A stretch of 64,000 nt of DNA from Temnopleurus reevesii. Lineage: Eukaryota > Echinodermata > Echinoidea > Temnopleuroida > Temnopleuridae. The stretch covers positions 27,274 to 91,273 of the forward strand of contig BQKZ01000582.1 in NCBI GenBank assembly GCA_036244855.1. Reading direction: 5' to 3'. Position numbers and translations under genes: made by a program. Every line of letters begins with the position of its first letter. Positions within the stretch are counted from its first letter, which is position 1. Below, piece after piece: positions 61,401 to 64,000 of the stretch. The notes under the pieces are model-generated. The model ran no database searches and was not told the DNA's origin. It worked only from the letters and a program-made list of their open reading frames with translations.

Positions 61401-64000
61401 TTTCACAAAGATTTCTGTGTCGCTAAATTTAATGGAATGTTATATTTCAGAAAAATCTACCAAAGTGTGTCTTCATTGAGATGGTGTATAACAGATATCG
61501 TCATGTAACATACATGTAACTGTTTATATAAGATATTAATCTGTGGATAAGTTTTTTTTTTGCCACGAGGCGATATTGGTAGTATCCAATAGCATCGCAT
61601 TATTCAGTGAAAACGTGGAAATGTGTCCTCAACATGTGAAATTGGTACAGTTTTTTTTAACTTTGAGGGTGTTGTTCGCTTTCATCTTTTCAGGGAATGT
61701 CCGATCGGGAACGAGTCGCCTCCGTCCACCATCTGCTCCTCCATCGATAACGGTGAAGATGCCTTGAACGGTATCGAGTACCGTGCACCAAAACGACAGA
61801 GGGTAAGCTTTCCTCACAACAATCTTGTTACAGTCATCTGCAAACATTTTATCTGAGAATTACATAGTGTTTTGTCATTTCATTGTACTATAGCTTTAGA
61901 CATCATACAAAAATATGTTTGTTTGATCGATTACGTTTCATTTTATGGAAGAAGAATAGGTACAGTTGGTCAGAAAATTGTCCGAATTTTCAGAAATTGT
62001 TTCCCTATGGCTTACATTTTTATGGAAGATATAAAATAATTCTGAAGACGTTAATAGTTTTTGTTGTAGAATTCTTTAAAAGCATAAGGATTGCATATAT
62101 TTCACAACGTCACTATTACCTTTTGAGAATGGATACAATAACGTATTGAAAATGACAAGCAGTTTGTGGCAGTTTACTTGCTTACCTGGTTGCCAAATTA
62201 TTTCTAAGCAATGAAGTATATCTTCTCCCTCTTTTATTCAGATCTCCCAGCACAGCCCAACGAACACCCTATACGGGCACACGACTCTTGAAATGGACAC
62301 GCCCTGGACAACCCAGATGAGCAACGGCCTGCCGCACCCCTCCATGACCCTCTCCCCACCCCGAGACCAAGAGCCGACCCTAATCACCAACAAGGGTCCC
62401 GACGGCCTCACTCCCATCATGCTCTCCGTCATGCGCTTCACGCAGCTGAACAGCGACCACGAAGAGGAGGAAAACGCCCACTTCATCGAGAACCTGATCA
62501 ACCAGGGAGCGGATATTAATGGCCGAACGGAGACGAGGGGCGAGACGGCCCTCCATCTGGCCGCGAGGTATAACTTACCGGTTGCTGCTCGGAAGCTGTT
62601 GGAGTACTCTGTCAACACCAACGCAGAGGACAAGATGGGCGAGACACCGCTTCATGCTGCTGTTCGTGCTGATGCAATTGAAGTATTTAGGGTGAGCTTA
62701 CACTTATTTTCTTTGCAAGGCTTTATATGAGTATTTCATGAATTAGGGGATGGTGCTAGAAAGATGCGATTGAGTACAATTTCAGATGATCAGGCTTTGT
62801 ATAAGTATCTCATGGATTAGGGCATGTTGCTAGAAAGTTGCAATTGAGTAAAATTGCAGATAATCAGGCTTTATATGAGTATCACATGGATTAGGGGATG
62901 CTGAACTCTTTGTTCAATTAACTGTTAACTGAACAAAGAGTTGTGTTGAATCGTGTAAGATCGGGGTTCTATGTGACTGGGGCCTTAAATTGTAGTCCCT
63001 GCATCCATGTTAATCAATCCTTTCTATCGTCATTGTTACCAACACAGCTTCTGATCCAGAACCGATCAACTCACATTGATGCCAAGACCAAGGCAGGATT
63101 CACACCGATGATAATCGCAGTCAGGCTCATGGTGGAGAATATGGTGGAGGAACTGGATATGGCGGGTGCGGACATTGCTGCAACAGACAATGATGGTGAG
63201 ATAATACTGCTAAAATACTGAAATGCTTACTGTACCGCATACCAGAATATTCGTTGGGAATAAATGCTAGGCTTGCTATCACAAATACTGTGTGTGTGGT
63301 AAGAGAGCAGCCAATATTGGGCATGTTTACATAGAATGTGTGTACTCAGATAGATTATAAAGGAAAATAAATTGTCACTGATTTGAAAAATAAGATTTTT
63401 AAAATAAGATGTTTAACTTAATAATAGCATTGAGGAACAAGAATCTTTTTGATGTTATTGGAAAATCTGAGATGTTTGAAATTATTTTTTAGACTTCATT
63501 CAAAATTAGATCTGATGTGTTTTTACAACCTTACAATTTAGCCACAAGAATTCTTTGTGTGATTAAATGCATTATCCTAATTATAATATTTATATCATTC
63601 CAATCCACAGGACGATCTGCACTCATGTGGGCAGCGGCGCTAAACAATGTTCCTGCTCTCGAGTTTCTCATCAAGAAAGGCTCGAACAAGGATCTCCAAG
63701 ACAACCAGGTATGCTTTCAAGATTTTTTTCTGCAAAATTGCCAAATAGTTTTGATGTGATGCCTGCCTTCTAAAATGTGCAAAAGGATAGAAATAATTAA
63801 ATGCGGACCACCAACAGCTGAACCAAATAGTTTCTCACATTAGAAAGCATGATAACAATTATATAACCATCTGCATTATCTCATGAAGAAATATTTGGTT
63901 CAGCTGTTTTGTAATTGGCATTTTAAATGTATTTCCTGATGAATATTGTGGACGGTGGGAATACTGTAGTGTGATGTGATTATGCAAATATGACTGTCAA
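4348..64000 (+). CDS. Notch: Notch receptor gene (29 visible exons, 3' end outside window)
   Basis: This entry is the whole locus; exons are listed separately. The spliced product is a single-pass receptor that binds DSL ligands at the cell surface and releases an intracellular co-activator of CSL/Su(H) after proteolysis. Approximate residues: signal peptide 1-33, EGF repeats 37 to about 1400, LNR-A/B/C about 1440-1550, heterodimerisation domain about 1559-1698, transmembrane 1708-1728, RAM with a W-F-P motif at 1739, ankyrin repeats from about 1845. All 28 introns between these exons are GT-AG and the phases agree throughout. Identity rests on domain order and on repeat signatures shared with human NOTCH1, such as DACISNPC in EGF10 and VSCD plus a long spacer in the EGF29 equivalent. 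The oddity is a TGA at codon 331. The ankyrin C-terminus, transactivation and PEST parts are not in the window. Confidence 0.95.
6243..6276. repeat. Short 10 bp tandem repeat
   Basis: About three and a half copies of GAGATAAAAT, the last with a G substitution. It is a minor minisatellite inside intron 1. Confidence 0.85.
7321..7535. repeat. Cluster of nested TTGCCC/GGGCAA inverted repeats
   Basis: Stems seen: ACTTGCC/GGCAAGT (7439-7445 with 7452-7458), ACTTGCCC/GGGCAAGT (7472-7479 with 7510-7517) enclosing ATGCCC/GGGCAT (7495-7507), and GTTGCC/GGCAAC at 7331-7348. The block is GC-richer than its surroundings and is probably a mobile-element remnant of unknown family. Confidence 0.6.
13899..13980 (+). 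CDS. Notch: Notch exon 2: start of EGF repeat 1
   Basis: The acceptor is GACTACAG|GT and the donor CA|GTAAGT; the exon enters in phase 1 and leaves in phase 2. It encodes [15 protein letters not shown] and continues to the Cys-Gln that precedes C5, so it carries C1-C4 of the first EGF repeat. C5 and C6 come from exon 3, 31 kb away. Joining exons 2 and 3 gives C-Q-C-D, the spacing expected between C4 and C5. Confidence 0.92.
20169..20344 (+). mobile_element. MITE-like element family A, copy 1
   Basis: It starts GGGGGTGTTACTC and ends GAACAACACCCCC, an imperfect terminal inverted repeat, with several internal copies of GTTGCAGTTGAT. The same element occurs in opposite orientation at 33191-33366, also 176 bp, with most positions identical. 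No coding capacity; the flanks (GTA/TTA) do not give a clear target duplication. Confidence 0.85.
23355..23400. repeat. GA-rich microsatellite
   Basis: Imperfect GAGAGA run within a purine-rich patch of intron 2. Confidence 0.8.
24960..25027. repeat. Exact 34 bp tandem duplication
   Basis: Two adjacent identical 34 bp units beginning GAGAATCATC and ending GATAGCTAC, with no mismatch. Perfect identity suggests a recent event or an assembly artefact. Confidence 0.92.
26212..26263. repeat. (ATCA)n microsatellite
   Basis: AATC/ATCA tetranucleotide repeat with interruptions (ATTCAATCG). No function seen. Confidence 0.9.
28091..28335. repeat. 64 bp tandem repeat, about four copies
   Basis: Units begin CATTATGAATATTTCC at 28147, 28211 and 28275, giving a period of 64, with a diverged first unit from about 28091. 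The middle two units are nearly identical and the outer ones more diverged, the usual pattern of unequal-exchange turnover. There is no spacer/repeat alternation, so it is not CRISPR-like. Confidence 0.9.
30511..30610. mobile_element. MITE-like element family B, copy 1
   Basis: Inverted-repeat element: the left arm contains TATTATCACTATGAAAGCTC and the right arm its degenerate complement TTTTGTAGTGATAGCAGAT. It is related to the better preserved copy at 33521-33651 (shared TTATCACTAT and CTCAGAACAAT). About 100 bp, non-coding. Confidence 0.7.
31913..31920 (-). promoter_or_regulatory. Candidate Su(H)/CSL binding site pair (with 32214-32221)
   Basis: CGTGGGAA on the minus strand, paired with TGTGGGAA at 32214-32221, same strand, 294 bp between them. 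YGTGGGAA is the established high-affinity CSL motif. Other exact matches in intron 2 are at 18859, 19886, 21659, 33813 and 43420, and one in intron 1 at 5743. Function is unproven. Confidence 0.35.
31981..32008. repeat. Perfect 10 bp hairpin
   Basis: AATAGTATGC and GCATACTATT flank an 8 base loop. It lies between two canonical Su(H)-type sites (31913 and 32214). Confidence 0.75.
33191..33366 (-). mobile_element. MITE-like element family A, copy 2
   Basis: Reverse-complement partner of the element at 20169-20344, the same 176 bp length, with termini GGGGGTGTTGCTC and GAGCAACACCCCC that form an excellent 13 bp inverted repeat. TTA lies on both sides, consistent with a 3 bp TTA target duplication as in PIF/Harbinger-type elements, but the family assignment is inference. 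Confidence 0.85.
33521..33651. mobile_element. MITE-like element family B, copy 2
   Basis: About 40 bp inverted arms: AGAATTCTTT, then CTGTTATCACTATAAAAACT at the left, and AGTTTTATAGTGATAACAG, then AAGGAATTC at the right. It is 131 bp long and could fold into a near-complete hairpin. It lies 155 bp downstream of family A copy 2. Confidence 0.8.
33940..34221 (-). CDS. Coding-like orphan ORF inside intron 2 (unrecognised)
   Basis: A 93-codon minus-strand frame starting [14 protein letters not shown], with GC content and codon pattern richer than the surrounding intron; a stretch [20 protein letters not shown] looks protein-like. Just after its stop the next frame reads [17 protein letters not shown], so the true frame may continue after a frameshift. 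The ATG itself lies inside a 17 bp inverted repeat shared with 34696-34712. I do not recognise the family. It could be a fragment of a nested gene, a retrocopy, or chance. Confidence 0.25.
   Translation of the reverse strand: MNTALYGLPRGKDGMSIGKVEQKVMATDGLVMLLLARTIVGKLARDQRHWATFISRTGLSSAALINSHGESLVMQKTPDYYRNNENIVPGRAV
34208..34712. mobile_element. Possible non-autonomous element with 17 bp terminal inverted repeats
   Basis: AAGGCTGTGTTCATAAT at 34208-34224 and its exact complement at 34696-34712 bound a 505 bp AT-rich block. Perfect 17 bp arms in an intron suggest a DNA-transposon derivative. The flanking bases (GTAC and CGAC) do not give an obvious target-site duplication. Confidence 0.55.
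35570..36540. repeat. C/T-rich minisatellite with about 190-230 bp units
   Basis: Four units share CACCCTGAACTTGGCCC (at about 35740, 35927, 36142 and 36371), then a TCCACCC stretch, TGAATAG, GCTAATTGAGTTCTGA and AGCCAGTGCTTGG. Between them lie variable CCCCTCATCTCT runs. The last two units also share about 90 bp beginning TTGAGGTAAAATGACCCTCG and ending AGAATTCGAAC, so the array has grown by unequal duplication. Pro/Ser-rich open frames here are artefacts. Confidence 0.9.
39690..39725. repeat. Perfect 14 bp purine/pyrimidine hairpin next to (AAG)n
   Basis: TTCTTCTTCCTCCG and CGGAGGAAGAAGAA enclose an 8 base A-rich loop (AAAAAAAG). The right arm runs into an AAG triplet microsatellite to about 39743. 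This is probably the footprint of a slippage or foldback event, not an RNA gene. Confidence 0.75.
41606..41624. promoter_or_regulatory. 19 bp perfect palindrome with ATGCAT half-sites
   Basis: CTCATGCAT-T-ATGCATGAG is perfectly symmetric around 41615. It lies in a GC-richer pocket of intron 2 (about 41420-41900) that also contains a CACCTG E-box and a TAAACA element. A regulatory role is inference only. Confidence 0.3.
42506..42541. repeat. (CA)n microsatellite
   Basis: ACACAC run interrupted by AAGC. Confidence 0.85.
43201..43287. mobile_element. MITE-like element family C, copy 1
   Basis: It begins ACAGCTGAACCAAATATTTT and ends with the degenerate complement AAAATATGTGATTCAGT; the middle contains GATAACAATTA. 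It is nearly all inverted repeat. It matches the element at 63814-63907 at both ends and in the centre. Confidence 0.75.
45059..45333 (+). CDS. Notch: Notch exon 3: end of EGF1, EGF2 and most of EGF3
   Basis: Acceptor CCCTACAG|AT, donor ACTG|GTACTT; phase 2 in, phase 1 out. It supplies C5-C6 of EGF1 ([10 protein letters not shown]), a complete EGF2 with a long C3-C4 loop, and EGF3 up to the Gly before its sixth cysteine. The order DPC then SVC matches repeats 2 and 3 of vertebrate Notch (NPC, NAC). It is GC-richer than the flanking introns. None of these repeats has the DxDEC/NEC calcium-binding start, as is usual for the first Notch repeats. Confidence 0.95.
45884..45985 (+). CDS. Notch: Notch exon 4: end of EGF3, EGF4 up to its Gly
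   Basis: Acceptor CATCTGTAG|GT, donor GAAG|GTGAGA; phase 1 at both ends (102 bp, 34 codons). It completes EGF3 with the sixth cysteine (GINC) and encodes EGF4 ([12 protein letters not shown] onward) to the Gly codon split by the intron. This is the simplest form of the one-repeat symmetric module that recurs down the gene. Confidence 0.94.
46444..46686 (+). CDS. Notch: Notch exon 5: EGF5 and EGF6
   Basis: Acceptor CGATAG|GT, donor AGCG|GTGAGT; phase 1 to phase 1 (243 bp). It contains the end of EGF4, then EGF5 with the longer C1-C2 loop ([11 protein letters not shown]), equivalent to NECGQKPGLC of human EGF5, and EGF6 ([13 protein letters not shown]), equivalent to the VPC repeat. EGF5 begins QNDINEC, the calcium-binding consensus. 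Its C2-C3 segment FNGGT fits the O-fucosylation consensus C2-x4-S/T-C3. Confidence 0.95.
47224..47346 (+). CDS. Notch: Notch exon 6: end of EGF6 and EGF7
   Basis: Acceptor TTACAG|GC, donor GAAG|GTAAGC; phase 1 to phase 1 (123 bp). It starts with GFMGETC, the sixth-cysteine end of EGF6, and encodes EGF7 ([14 protein letters not shown] to PPEYEG). Because this exon and exons 7 and 8 are all symmetric, exon 6 can splice directly to exon 8 without changing frame. That matters for the nonsense codon in exon 7. Confidence 0.94.
47880..48110 (+). CDS. Notch: Notch exon 7: EGF8 and EGF9, with an in-frame TGA
   Basis: Acceptor CCTTTCAG|G, donor ACTG|GTAAGA; phase 1 to phase 1 (231 bp). It encodes the end of EGF7, EGF8 ([15 protein letters not shown], then stop, then [11 protein letters not shown]) and EGF9 ([13 protein letters not shown]). 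The TGA at 47948-47950 is exactly where C3 of EGF8 should be; TGT or TGC would give the expected GATC motif. The reading frame and repeat pattern are otherwise intact on both sides and both splice sites look sound, so this is a point lesion, not a decayed exon. Skipping the exon would keep the frame and remove two repeats. Confidence 0.9.
48649..48810 (+). CDS. Notch: Notch exon 8: EGF10 and first cysteine of EGF11
   Basis: Acceptor TCCACAG|GT, donor CTAA|GTATGA; phase 1 to phase 1 (162 bp). It completes EGF9, then encodes EGF10 (DACISNPC, the same signature as human NOTCH1 EGF10) and the start of EGF11 ([10 protein letters not shown]). EGF11 is part of the core ligand-binding region of Notch, and the SVDIDEC stretch carries its calcium-binding residues. 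The intron here falls between C1 and C2 of EGF11, unlike the Gly-codon introns nearby. Confidence 0.94.
   Translation, partial: VYFATWKMHASVTPATTQQCVQHPLKMGHTCAPAQRAIRDTTAPWTSMNAASV
48824..48937. repeat. Tandem duplication about 57 bp long in intron 8
   Basis: Two imperfect units containing TTTTCTCCTCAATAATGCAT and ACACAATAC lie 14 bases after the exon 8 donor. Confidence 0.8.
49021..49370. mobile_element. Foldback element with about 68 bp inverted arms (intron 8)
   Basis: The left arm (about 49021-49088) contains GATTGAAAATACACCTAATG and GTTGGCATCT; the right arm (about 49299-49370) is its close complement (CATTAGGTGTATTTTCAATC). The roughly 210 bp interior is non-coding. The arms are alike enough to suggest fairly recent insertion. 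Confidence 0.85.
49627..49809 (+). CDS. Notch: Notch exon 9: rest of EGF11 and EGF12 (ligand-binding core)
   Basis: Acceptor CATCTACAG|CC, donor CCAG|GTATCT; phase 1 to phase 1 (183 bp). It encodes C2-C6 of EGF11 (PICGPEGRC to GERC) and EGF12 ([17 protein letters not shown]). EGF11-12 is the segment established as necessary for Delta/Serrate binding in fly Notch. EGF12 keeps the O-fucose consensus (RNGGT between C2 and C3). EGF11 has an unusually long C1-C2 loop (SLSLSTPI). Confidence 0.94.
50148..50215 (+). repeat. tRNA-like SINE fragment (intron 9)
   Basis: It contains GTTCTAATCCCACCGCTGCC followed by ACCAAATTA, resembling a tRNA T-arm (box B), an acceptor 3' strand and CCA, then a tail CAAAACTCTCTAATCCT shared with two copies near 59.3 kb. 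It ends about 20 bp before the exon 10 acceptor. Confidence 0.55.
50234..50461 (+). CDS. Notch: Notch exon 10: EGF13 and EGF14
   Basis: Acceptor CATTCCAG|GT, donor ACAG|GTGAGA; phase 1 to phase 1 (228 bp). It encodes the end of EGF12, EGF13 ([14 protein letters not shown]) and EGF14 ([14 protein letters not shown]). EGF14 has DIMEC in place of DIDEC/DINEC, so one calcium-ligand acidic position is changed. By comparison with vertebrate Notch, one repeat seems absent in this neighbourhood. Confidence 0.94.
50569..50594. repeat. C14-A8-G4 homopolymer block
   Basis: Fourteen C, eight A, four G in a row in intron 10. Homopolymer lengths of this kind are prone to sequencing and assembly error. Confidence 0.9.
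50977..51099 (+). CDS. Notch: Notch exon 11: end of EGF14 and EGF15
   Basis: Acceptor CTCTGCAG|GA, donor ACAG|GTTAGT; phase 1 to phase 1 (123 bp). It encodes GYEGIFC, then EGF15 ([14 protein letters not shown] to CPTGTTG). The ending TGTTGENC resembles the KGTTGPNC end of human EGF16, which anchors the alignment used to argue that one upstream repeat is missing. Confidence 0.94.
51504..52193 (+). CDS. Notch: Notch exon 12: EGF16 to EGF21 in one exon
   Basis: Acceptor TTTCCAG|GA, donor CAAG|GTAAAT; phase 1 to phase 1 (690 bp, 230 codons), the largest exon here. It holds the end of EGF15, five whole repeats (EGF16-20) and EGF21 to its Gly. EGF17 ends in GYHDPFC, like GYHDPTC of human EGF18, fixing the register. 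EGF21 ([14 protein letters not shown], long C3-C4 loop) corresponds to the APC repeat, human EGF22. The nearby exons carry one or two repeats each, so introns have probably been lost here or never existed. Confidence 0.96.
52610..52762 (+). CDS. Notch: Notch exon 13: EGF22 and start of EGF23
   Basis: Acceptor TTTACTAG|GT, donor TCTG|GTAAGT; phase 1 to phase 1 (153 bp). It encodes GNRC of EGF21, EGF22 ([14 protein letters not shown]) and the start of EGF23 (NINECAS). The intron falls between C1 and C2 of EGF23, the same position as in EGF11. Confidence 0.94.
52832..53035. mobile_element. Inverted-repeat element in intron 13
   Basis: The left end CTTATACAGAGATGCCAA and right end complement CTTATAACTGCAGAGATGC frame about 204 bp; both arms then reach ATATGCA. 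The CAGAGATGC/GCATCTCTG core also occurs in the arms of the 49021-49370 element, so they are probably one family. Confidence 0.6.
53517..53745 (+). CDS. Notch: Notch exon 14: EGF23, EGF24 and start of EGF25
   Basis: Acceptor AAATAG|GG, donor GAG|GTAAGA; phase 1 in, phase 2 out (229 bp). It encodes C2-C6 of EGF23, EGF24 ([14 protein letters not shown]) and the start of EGF25 (NDQDCTES). DCTESSC across the next junction matches PDCTESSC of human EGF26. It is GC-rich relative to the introns. Confidence 0.94.
53991..54040 (+). pseudogene. Notch: Decayed, internally deleted copy of exon 15 (pseudo-exon)
   Basis: GCTCTTGTCTGTACGGCGGT followed by ACTTCC matches the start of exon 15 (54081 onward) at 22 of 26 bases, including the preceding AG. 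The following AATGCAATTCTGATC matches the EGF26 start of exon 15 (AATGCGATTCTGATC, 54183-54197), with about 75 bp in between deleted. The homologous frame reads [15 protein letters not shown] and ends at a TAA near 54055. There is no usable donor at the homologous place. Confidence 0.75.
54082..54283 (+). CDS. Notch: Notch exon 15: EGF25 and EGF26
   Basis: Acceptor TGTTTCAG|CT, donor GAG|GTAAGA; phase 2 in, phase 0 out (202 bp). Joined to exon 14 it gives [10 protein letters not shown]. It encodes the rest of EGF25 and all of EGF26 ([14 protein letters not shown] to GINC). A decayed, internally deleted copy of this exon lies about 90 bp upstream in the intron. Confidence 0.94.
54644..54803 (+). 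CDS. Notch: Notch exon 16: EGF27 and start of EGF28
   Basis: Acceptor TTTGCAG|CA, donor AAGA|GTAAGT; phase 0 in, phase 1 out (160 bp). It encodes EGF27 with the rare tryptophan start VVDWC, equivalent to LVHWC of human EGF28, and the start of EGF28 ([12 protein letters not shown]), equivalent to PSVSCEVAA of human EGF29. These two signatures are strong evidence for Notch rather than another EGF-repeat protein. Confidence 0.95.
55349..55495 (+). CDS. Notch: Notch exon 17: rest of EGF28 and start of EGF29
   Basis: Acceptor CTTTCAG|AT, donor AATG|GTAAGT; phase 1 to phase 1 (147 bp). It completes EGF28 with its long C1-C2 loop and a tail (DGYTGSYC) close to human EGF29 (AGYTGSYC), then begins EGF29 ([11 protein letters not shown]). 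The intron lies inside the C2-C3 segment of EGF29. Confidence 0.94.
56085..56258 (+). CDS. Notch: Notch exon 18: EGF29 and EGF30
   Basis: Acceptor ATCCCAG|GT, donor CAAG|GTAATG; phase 1 to phase 1 (174 bp). It encodes the rest of EGF29 ([12 protein letters not shown] onward) and EGF30 ([14 protein letters not shown] to CPAGTQG, like CPRGTQG of human EGF31). A mutated partial copy of its 3' half sits downstream in intron 18, bounded by the same kind of CATACC-rich minisatellite. Confidence 0.95.
56262..56510. repeat. CATACCTATAC-type minisatellite in intron 18
   Basis: Degenerate 6 and 12 bp units of CATACC/CTATAC/GCCTACA directly follow the exon 18 donor. Similar sequence recurs at about 56590-56650 and 56790-56850 on either side of the pseudo-exon. 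His/Thr/Tyr-rich open frames here are artefacts. Confidence 0.85.
56670..56776 (+). pseudogene. Notch: Decayed copy of the 3' half of exon 18 (pseudo-exon, EGF30)
   Basis: GAGTGGTACTCCTTCC and the later ATGATCAACTCATACACATG and TTGCCCTGCTGGAACACAAG align with exon 18 from about 56168 to 56258 (GAGTGCTACTCCTTCC, ATGATCAACGGATACACGTG, CTGCCCTGCTGGAACACAAG). The first EGF cysteine is Trp, stops interrupt the frame, and the donor GGTAATG has become GATAATT, so it cannot be spliced as an exon. Flanking minisatellite was probably duplicated with it. Confidence 0.85.
56887..57120 (+). CDS. Notch: Notch exon 19: EGF31 and EGF32
   Basis: Acceptor CTAAAG|GC, with an A-rich, weak-looking acceptor context; donor ACAG|GTGAGG; phase 1 to phase 1 (234 bp). 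It encodes EGF31 ([17 protein letters not shown], like VDQVGGYSCTCPPGFVG of human EGF32) and EGF32, whose long C2-C3 loop (HPIGSQDC) and [11 protein letters not shown] match human EGF33. Confidence 0.95.
57559..57662 (+). CDS. Notch: Notch exon 20: EGF33
   Basis: Acceptor TTTTACAG|GT, donor ACA|GTAAGT; phase 1 in, phase 0 out (104 bp). It encodes the end of EGF32 and EGF33 ([15 protein letters not shown] to CNCPT). Its C1 segment is not of the DEC type, like human EGF34. Confidence 0.93.
58117..58536 (+). CDS. Notch: Notch exon 21: EGF34, EGF35, linker and start of LNR-A
   Basis: Acceptor TTTTGCAG|TA, donor GAT|GTGAGT; phase 0 to phase 0 (420 bp). It encodes the end of EGF33, EGF34, EGF35 (the last EGF repeat), then FAGGIGMN, matching the FGGGAG segment of human Notch1, a Pro/Thr-rich linker, and the first three cysteines of LNR-A (RCSTEC, then SIC). 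Codon use here is strongly G/C-ending, unlike the flanking introns. Confidence 0.95.
58595..58760. repeat. (GAT/ATG)n microsatellite in intron 21
   Basis: GATGAT triplets decay into GTGATGGTG variants. They give a Met/Val-rich open frame with no biological meaning. Confidence 0.9.
58955..59151 (+). CDS. Notch: Notch exon 22: LNR-A and LNR-B
   Basis: LNR modules hold the receptor in its protease-resistant state. The exon encodes [10 protein letters not shown] (LNR-A), CLFDGFDC (LNR-B) and the start of LNR-C. The acceptor is a tandem TAG-CAG. The distal site (exon start 58955) gives C-DEH-C, the three-residue spacing standard for LNRs; the proximal site (58952) would add Gln and make it four. 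The distal site is chosen here. Donor T|GTAAGT, phase 2 out. Confidence 0.92.
59221..59425 (+). repeat. Two direct copies of a tRNA-like SINE fragment (intron 22)
   Basis: TTCAGTGGTTGCAGTTCAAATCCCACTGCTGCC (first 20 bases: TTCAGTGGTTGCAGTTCAAA) at about 59221 and a second copy at about 59348 with TTTAGTGGTTGTAGTTCAAA. Each joins a box-A-like TTAGTGGTTG directly to a box-B-like GTTCAAATCC, followed by GCTGCCAC and an AT-rich tail with GATAAAGAT. They look like deleted tRNA-derived retroposons of the same family as 50148-50215. Confidence 0.6.
59559..59936 (+). CDS. Notch: Notch exon 23: LNR-C and heterodimerisation domain, N-terminal part
   Basis: Acceptor TCCCACAG|GG, donor GG|GTAAGT; phase 2 to phase 2 (378 bp). 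It encodes LNR-C ([14 protein letters not shown] to CLYDGLDC) and the first half of the juxtamembrane domain ([14 protein letters not shown], like AGTLVVVVLMPPEQ of human Notch1). A loop after this contains two dibasic sites, FPAKRD and SIQKRQ (KR at residues 1636-1637), as candidates for S1 furin cleavage. Neither has Arg at P4. Confidence 0.95.
60377..60534 (+). CDS. Notch: Notch exon 24: heterodimerisation domain, C-terminal part
   Basis: Acceptor ATAACAG|GT, donor GAAA|GTAAGA; phase 2 in, phase 1 out (158 bp). It encodes [13 protein letters not shown], a second Cys (SCF), [10 protein letters not shown] and ends near the S2 region. It aligns with GSIVYLEIDNRQC, QCF and VAAFLGALA of human Notch1. 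The two cysteines correspond to the conserved disulphide. The end, LPIAGVGSE, lines up with the ADAM-protease S2 region (YKIEAVQSE in human). Confidence 0.94.
60541..60826 (-). mobile_element. tRNA-derived SINE (intron 24)
   Basis: On the minus strand it has a box A, TGGTGTAGTGGTGC (about 60803-60816), and a perfect box B, GGTTCGAATC (60763-60772), at tRNA spacing, then a non-tRNA body of about 200 bp and a simple TATCATTATTATCATC tail next to the exon 24 donor. The tRNA part cannot form an intact mature tRNA followed by a terminator, so a retroposon is preferred over a functional tRNA gene. Confidence 0.8.
61205..61382 (+). CDS. Notch: Notch exon 25: transmembrane helix and RAM motif
   Basis: Acceptor TTTCCAG|CT, donor AAG|GTATGA; phase 1 in, phase 2 out (178 bp). 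It encodes a short extracellular stub, a hydrophobic helix ([20 protein letters not shown], residues about 1708-1727), a basic stop-transfer/nuclear-signal stretch GRKRLR, then TWFP (W codon 61324-61326), the hydrophobic-W-hydrophobic-P motif that binds CSL. Val 1727 near the inner membrane edge is the likely gamma-secretase S3 position by analogy with GV in vertebrate Notch1. Confidence 0.95.
61694..61802 (+). CDS. Notch: Notch exon 26: RAM-ankyrin linker
   Basis: Acceptor TTTTCAG|GG, donor AGG|GTAAGC; phase 2 in, phase 0 out (109 bp). It encodes a linker rich in Ser, Pro and acidic residues ([18 protein letters not shown]) ending in basic APKRQR. Identity is by position and phase; the linker is poorly conserved between phyla, so this exon has less direct support than its neighbours. 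Confidence 0.85.
62242..62691 (+). CDS. Notch: Notch exon 27: linker end and ankyrin repeats 1-3
   Basis: Acceptor TTATTCAG|AT, donor AGG|GTGAGC; phase 0 to phase 0 (450 bp). After a Pro/Thr-rich segment it encodes [13 protein letters not shown], matching GPDGFTPLMIAS of human Notch1, an acidic EEEE insert in the first repeat as in vertebrates, [11 protein letters not shown] and GETPLHAAV. The ankyrin domain with CSL and Mastermind forms the transcription complex in the nucleus. The coding strand is notably GC-rich. Confidence 0.96.
62719..62904. repeat. 74 bp tandem repeat, 2.5 copies (intron 27)
   Basis: Units start at GGCTTTATATGAGTAT (62719), GGCTTTGTATAAGTAT (62793) and GGCTTTATATGAGTAT (62867), an exact period of 74, with about 85 percent identity by eye. 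Confidence 0.9.
62904..62942. repeat. 39 bp near-perfect palindrome
   Basis: AACTCTTTGTTCAATTAAC and GTTAACTGAACAAAGAGTT pair with one mismatch around a single central T. It directly abuts the 74 bp tandem repeat. Confidence 0.85.
63048..63195 (+). CDS. Notch: Notch exon 28: ankyrin repeats 3-4
   Basis: Acceptor AACACAG|CT, donor GATG|GTGAGA; phase 0 in, phase 1 out (148 bp). It encodes [20 protein letters not shown], aligned with ILIRNRATDLDARMHDGTTP of human Notch1, then [16 protein letters not shown] and [11 protein letters not shown]. Confidence 0.95.
63611..63708 (+). CDS. Notch: Notch exon 29: ankyrin repeat 5 (last exon in window)
   Basis: Acceptor ATCCACAG|GA, donor CAG|GTATGC; phase 1 in, phase 0 out (98 bp). 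It encodes [20 protein letters not shown] and [10 protein letters not shown], matching GKSALHWAAAVNNVDAAVVL and GANKDMQNN of human Notch1. The next exon, expected to begin with a short acidic stretch and TPL, is not found before base 64000, so the gene runs off the window. Confidence 0.95.
63709..64000 (+). other. Notch: Start of the intron after exon 29
   Basis: It begins GTATGC and contains MITE family C copy 2. No acceptor followed by ankyrin-like coding is seen before the end of the window. Confidence 0.8.
63814..63907. mobile_element. MITE-like element family C, copy 2
   Basis: A 94 bp element in the intron after exon 29, bounded by ACAGCTGAACCAAATA and its complement (AAATATTTGGTTCAGCTGT at the right end). 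It shares AAAGC, then TGATAACAATTA, with the copy at 43201. Confidence 0.8.
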
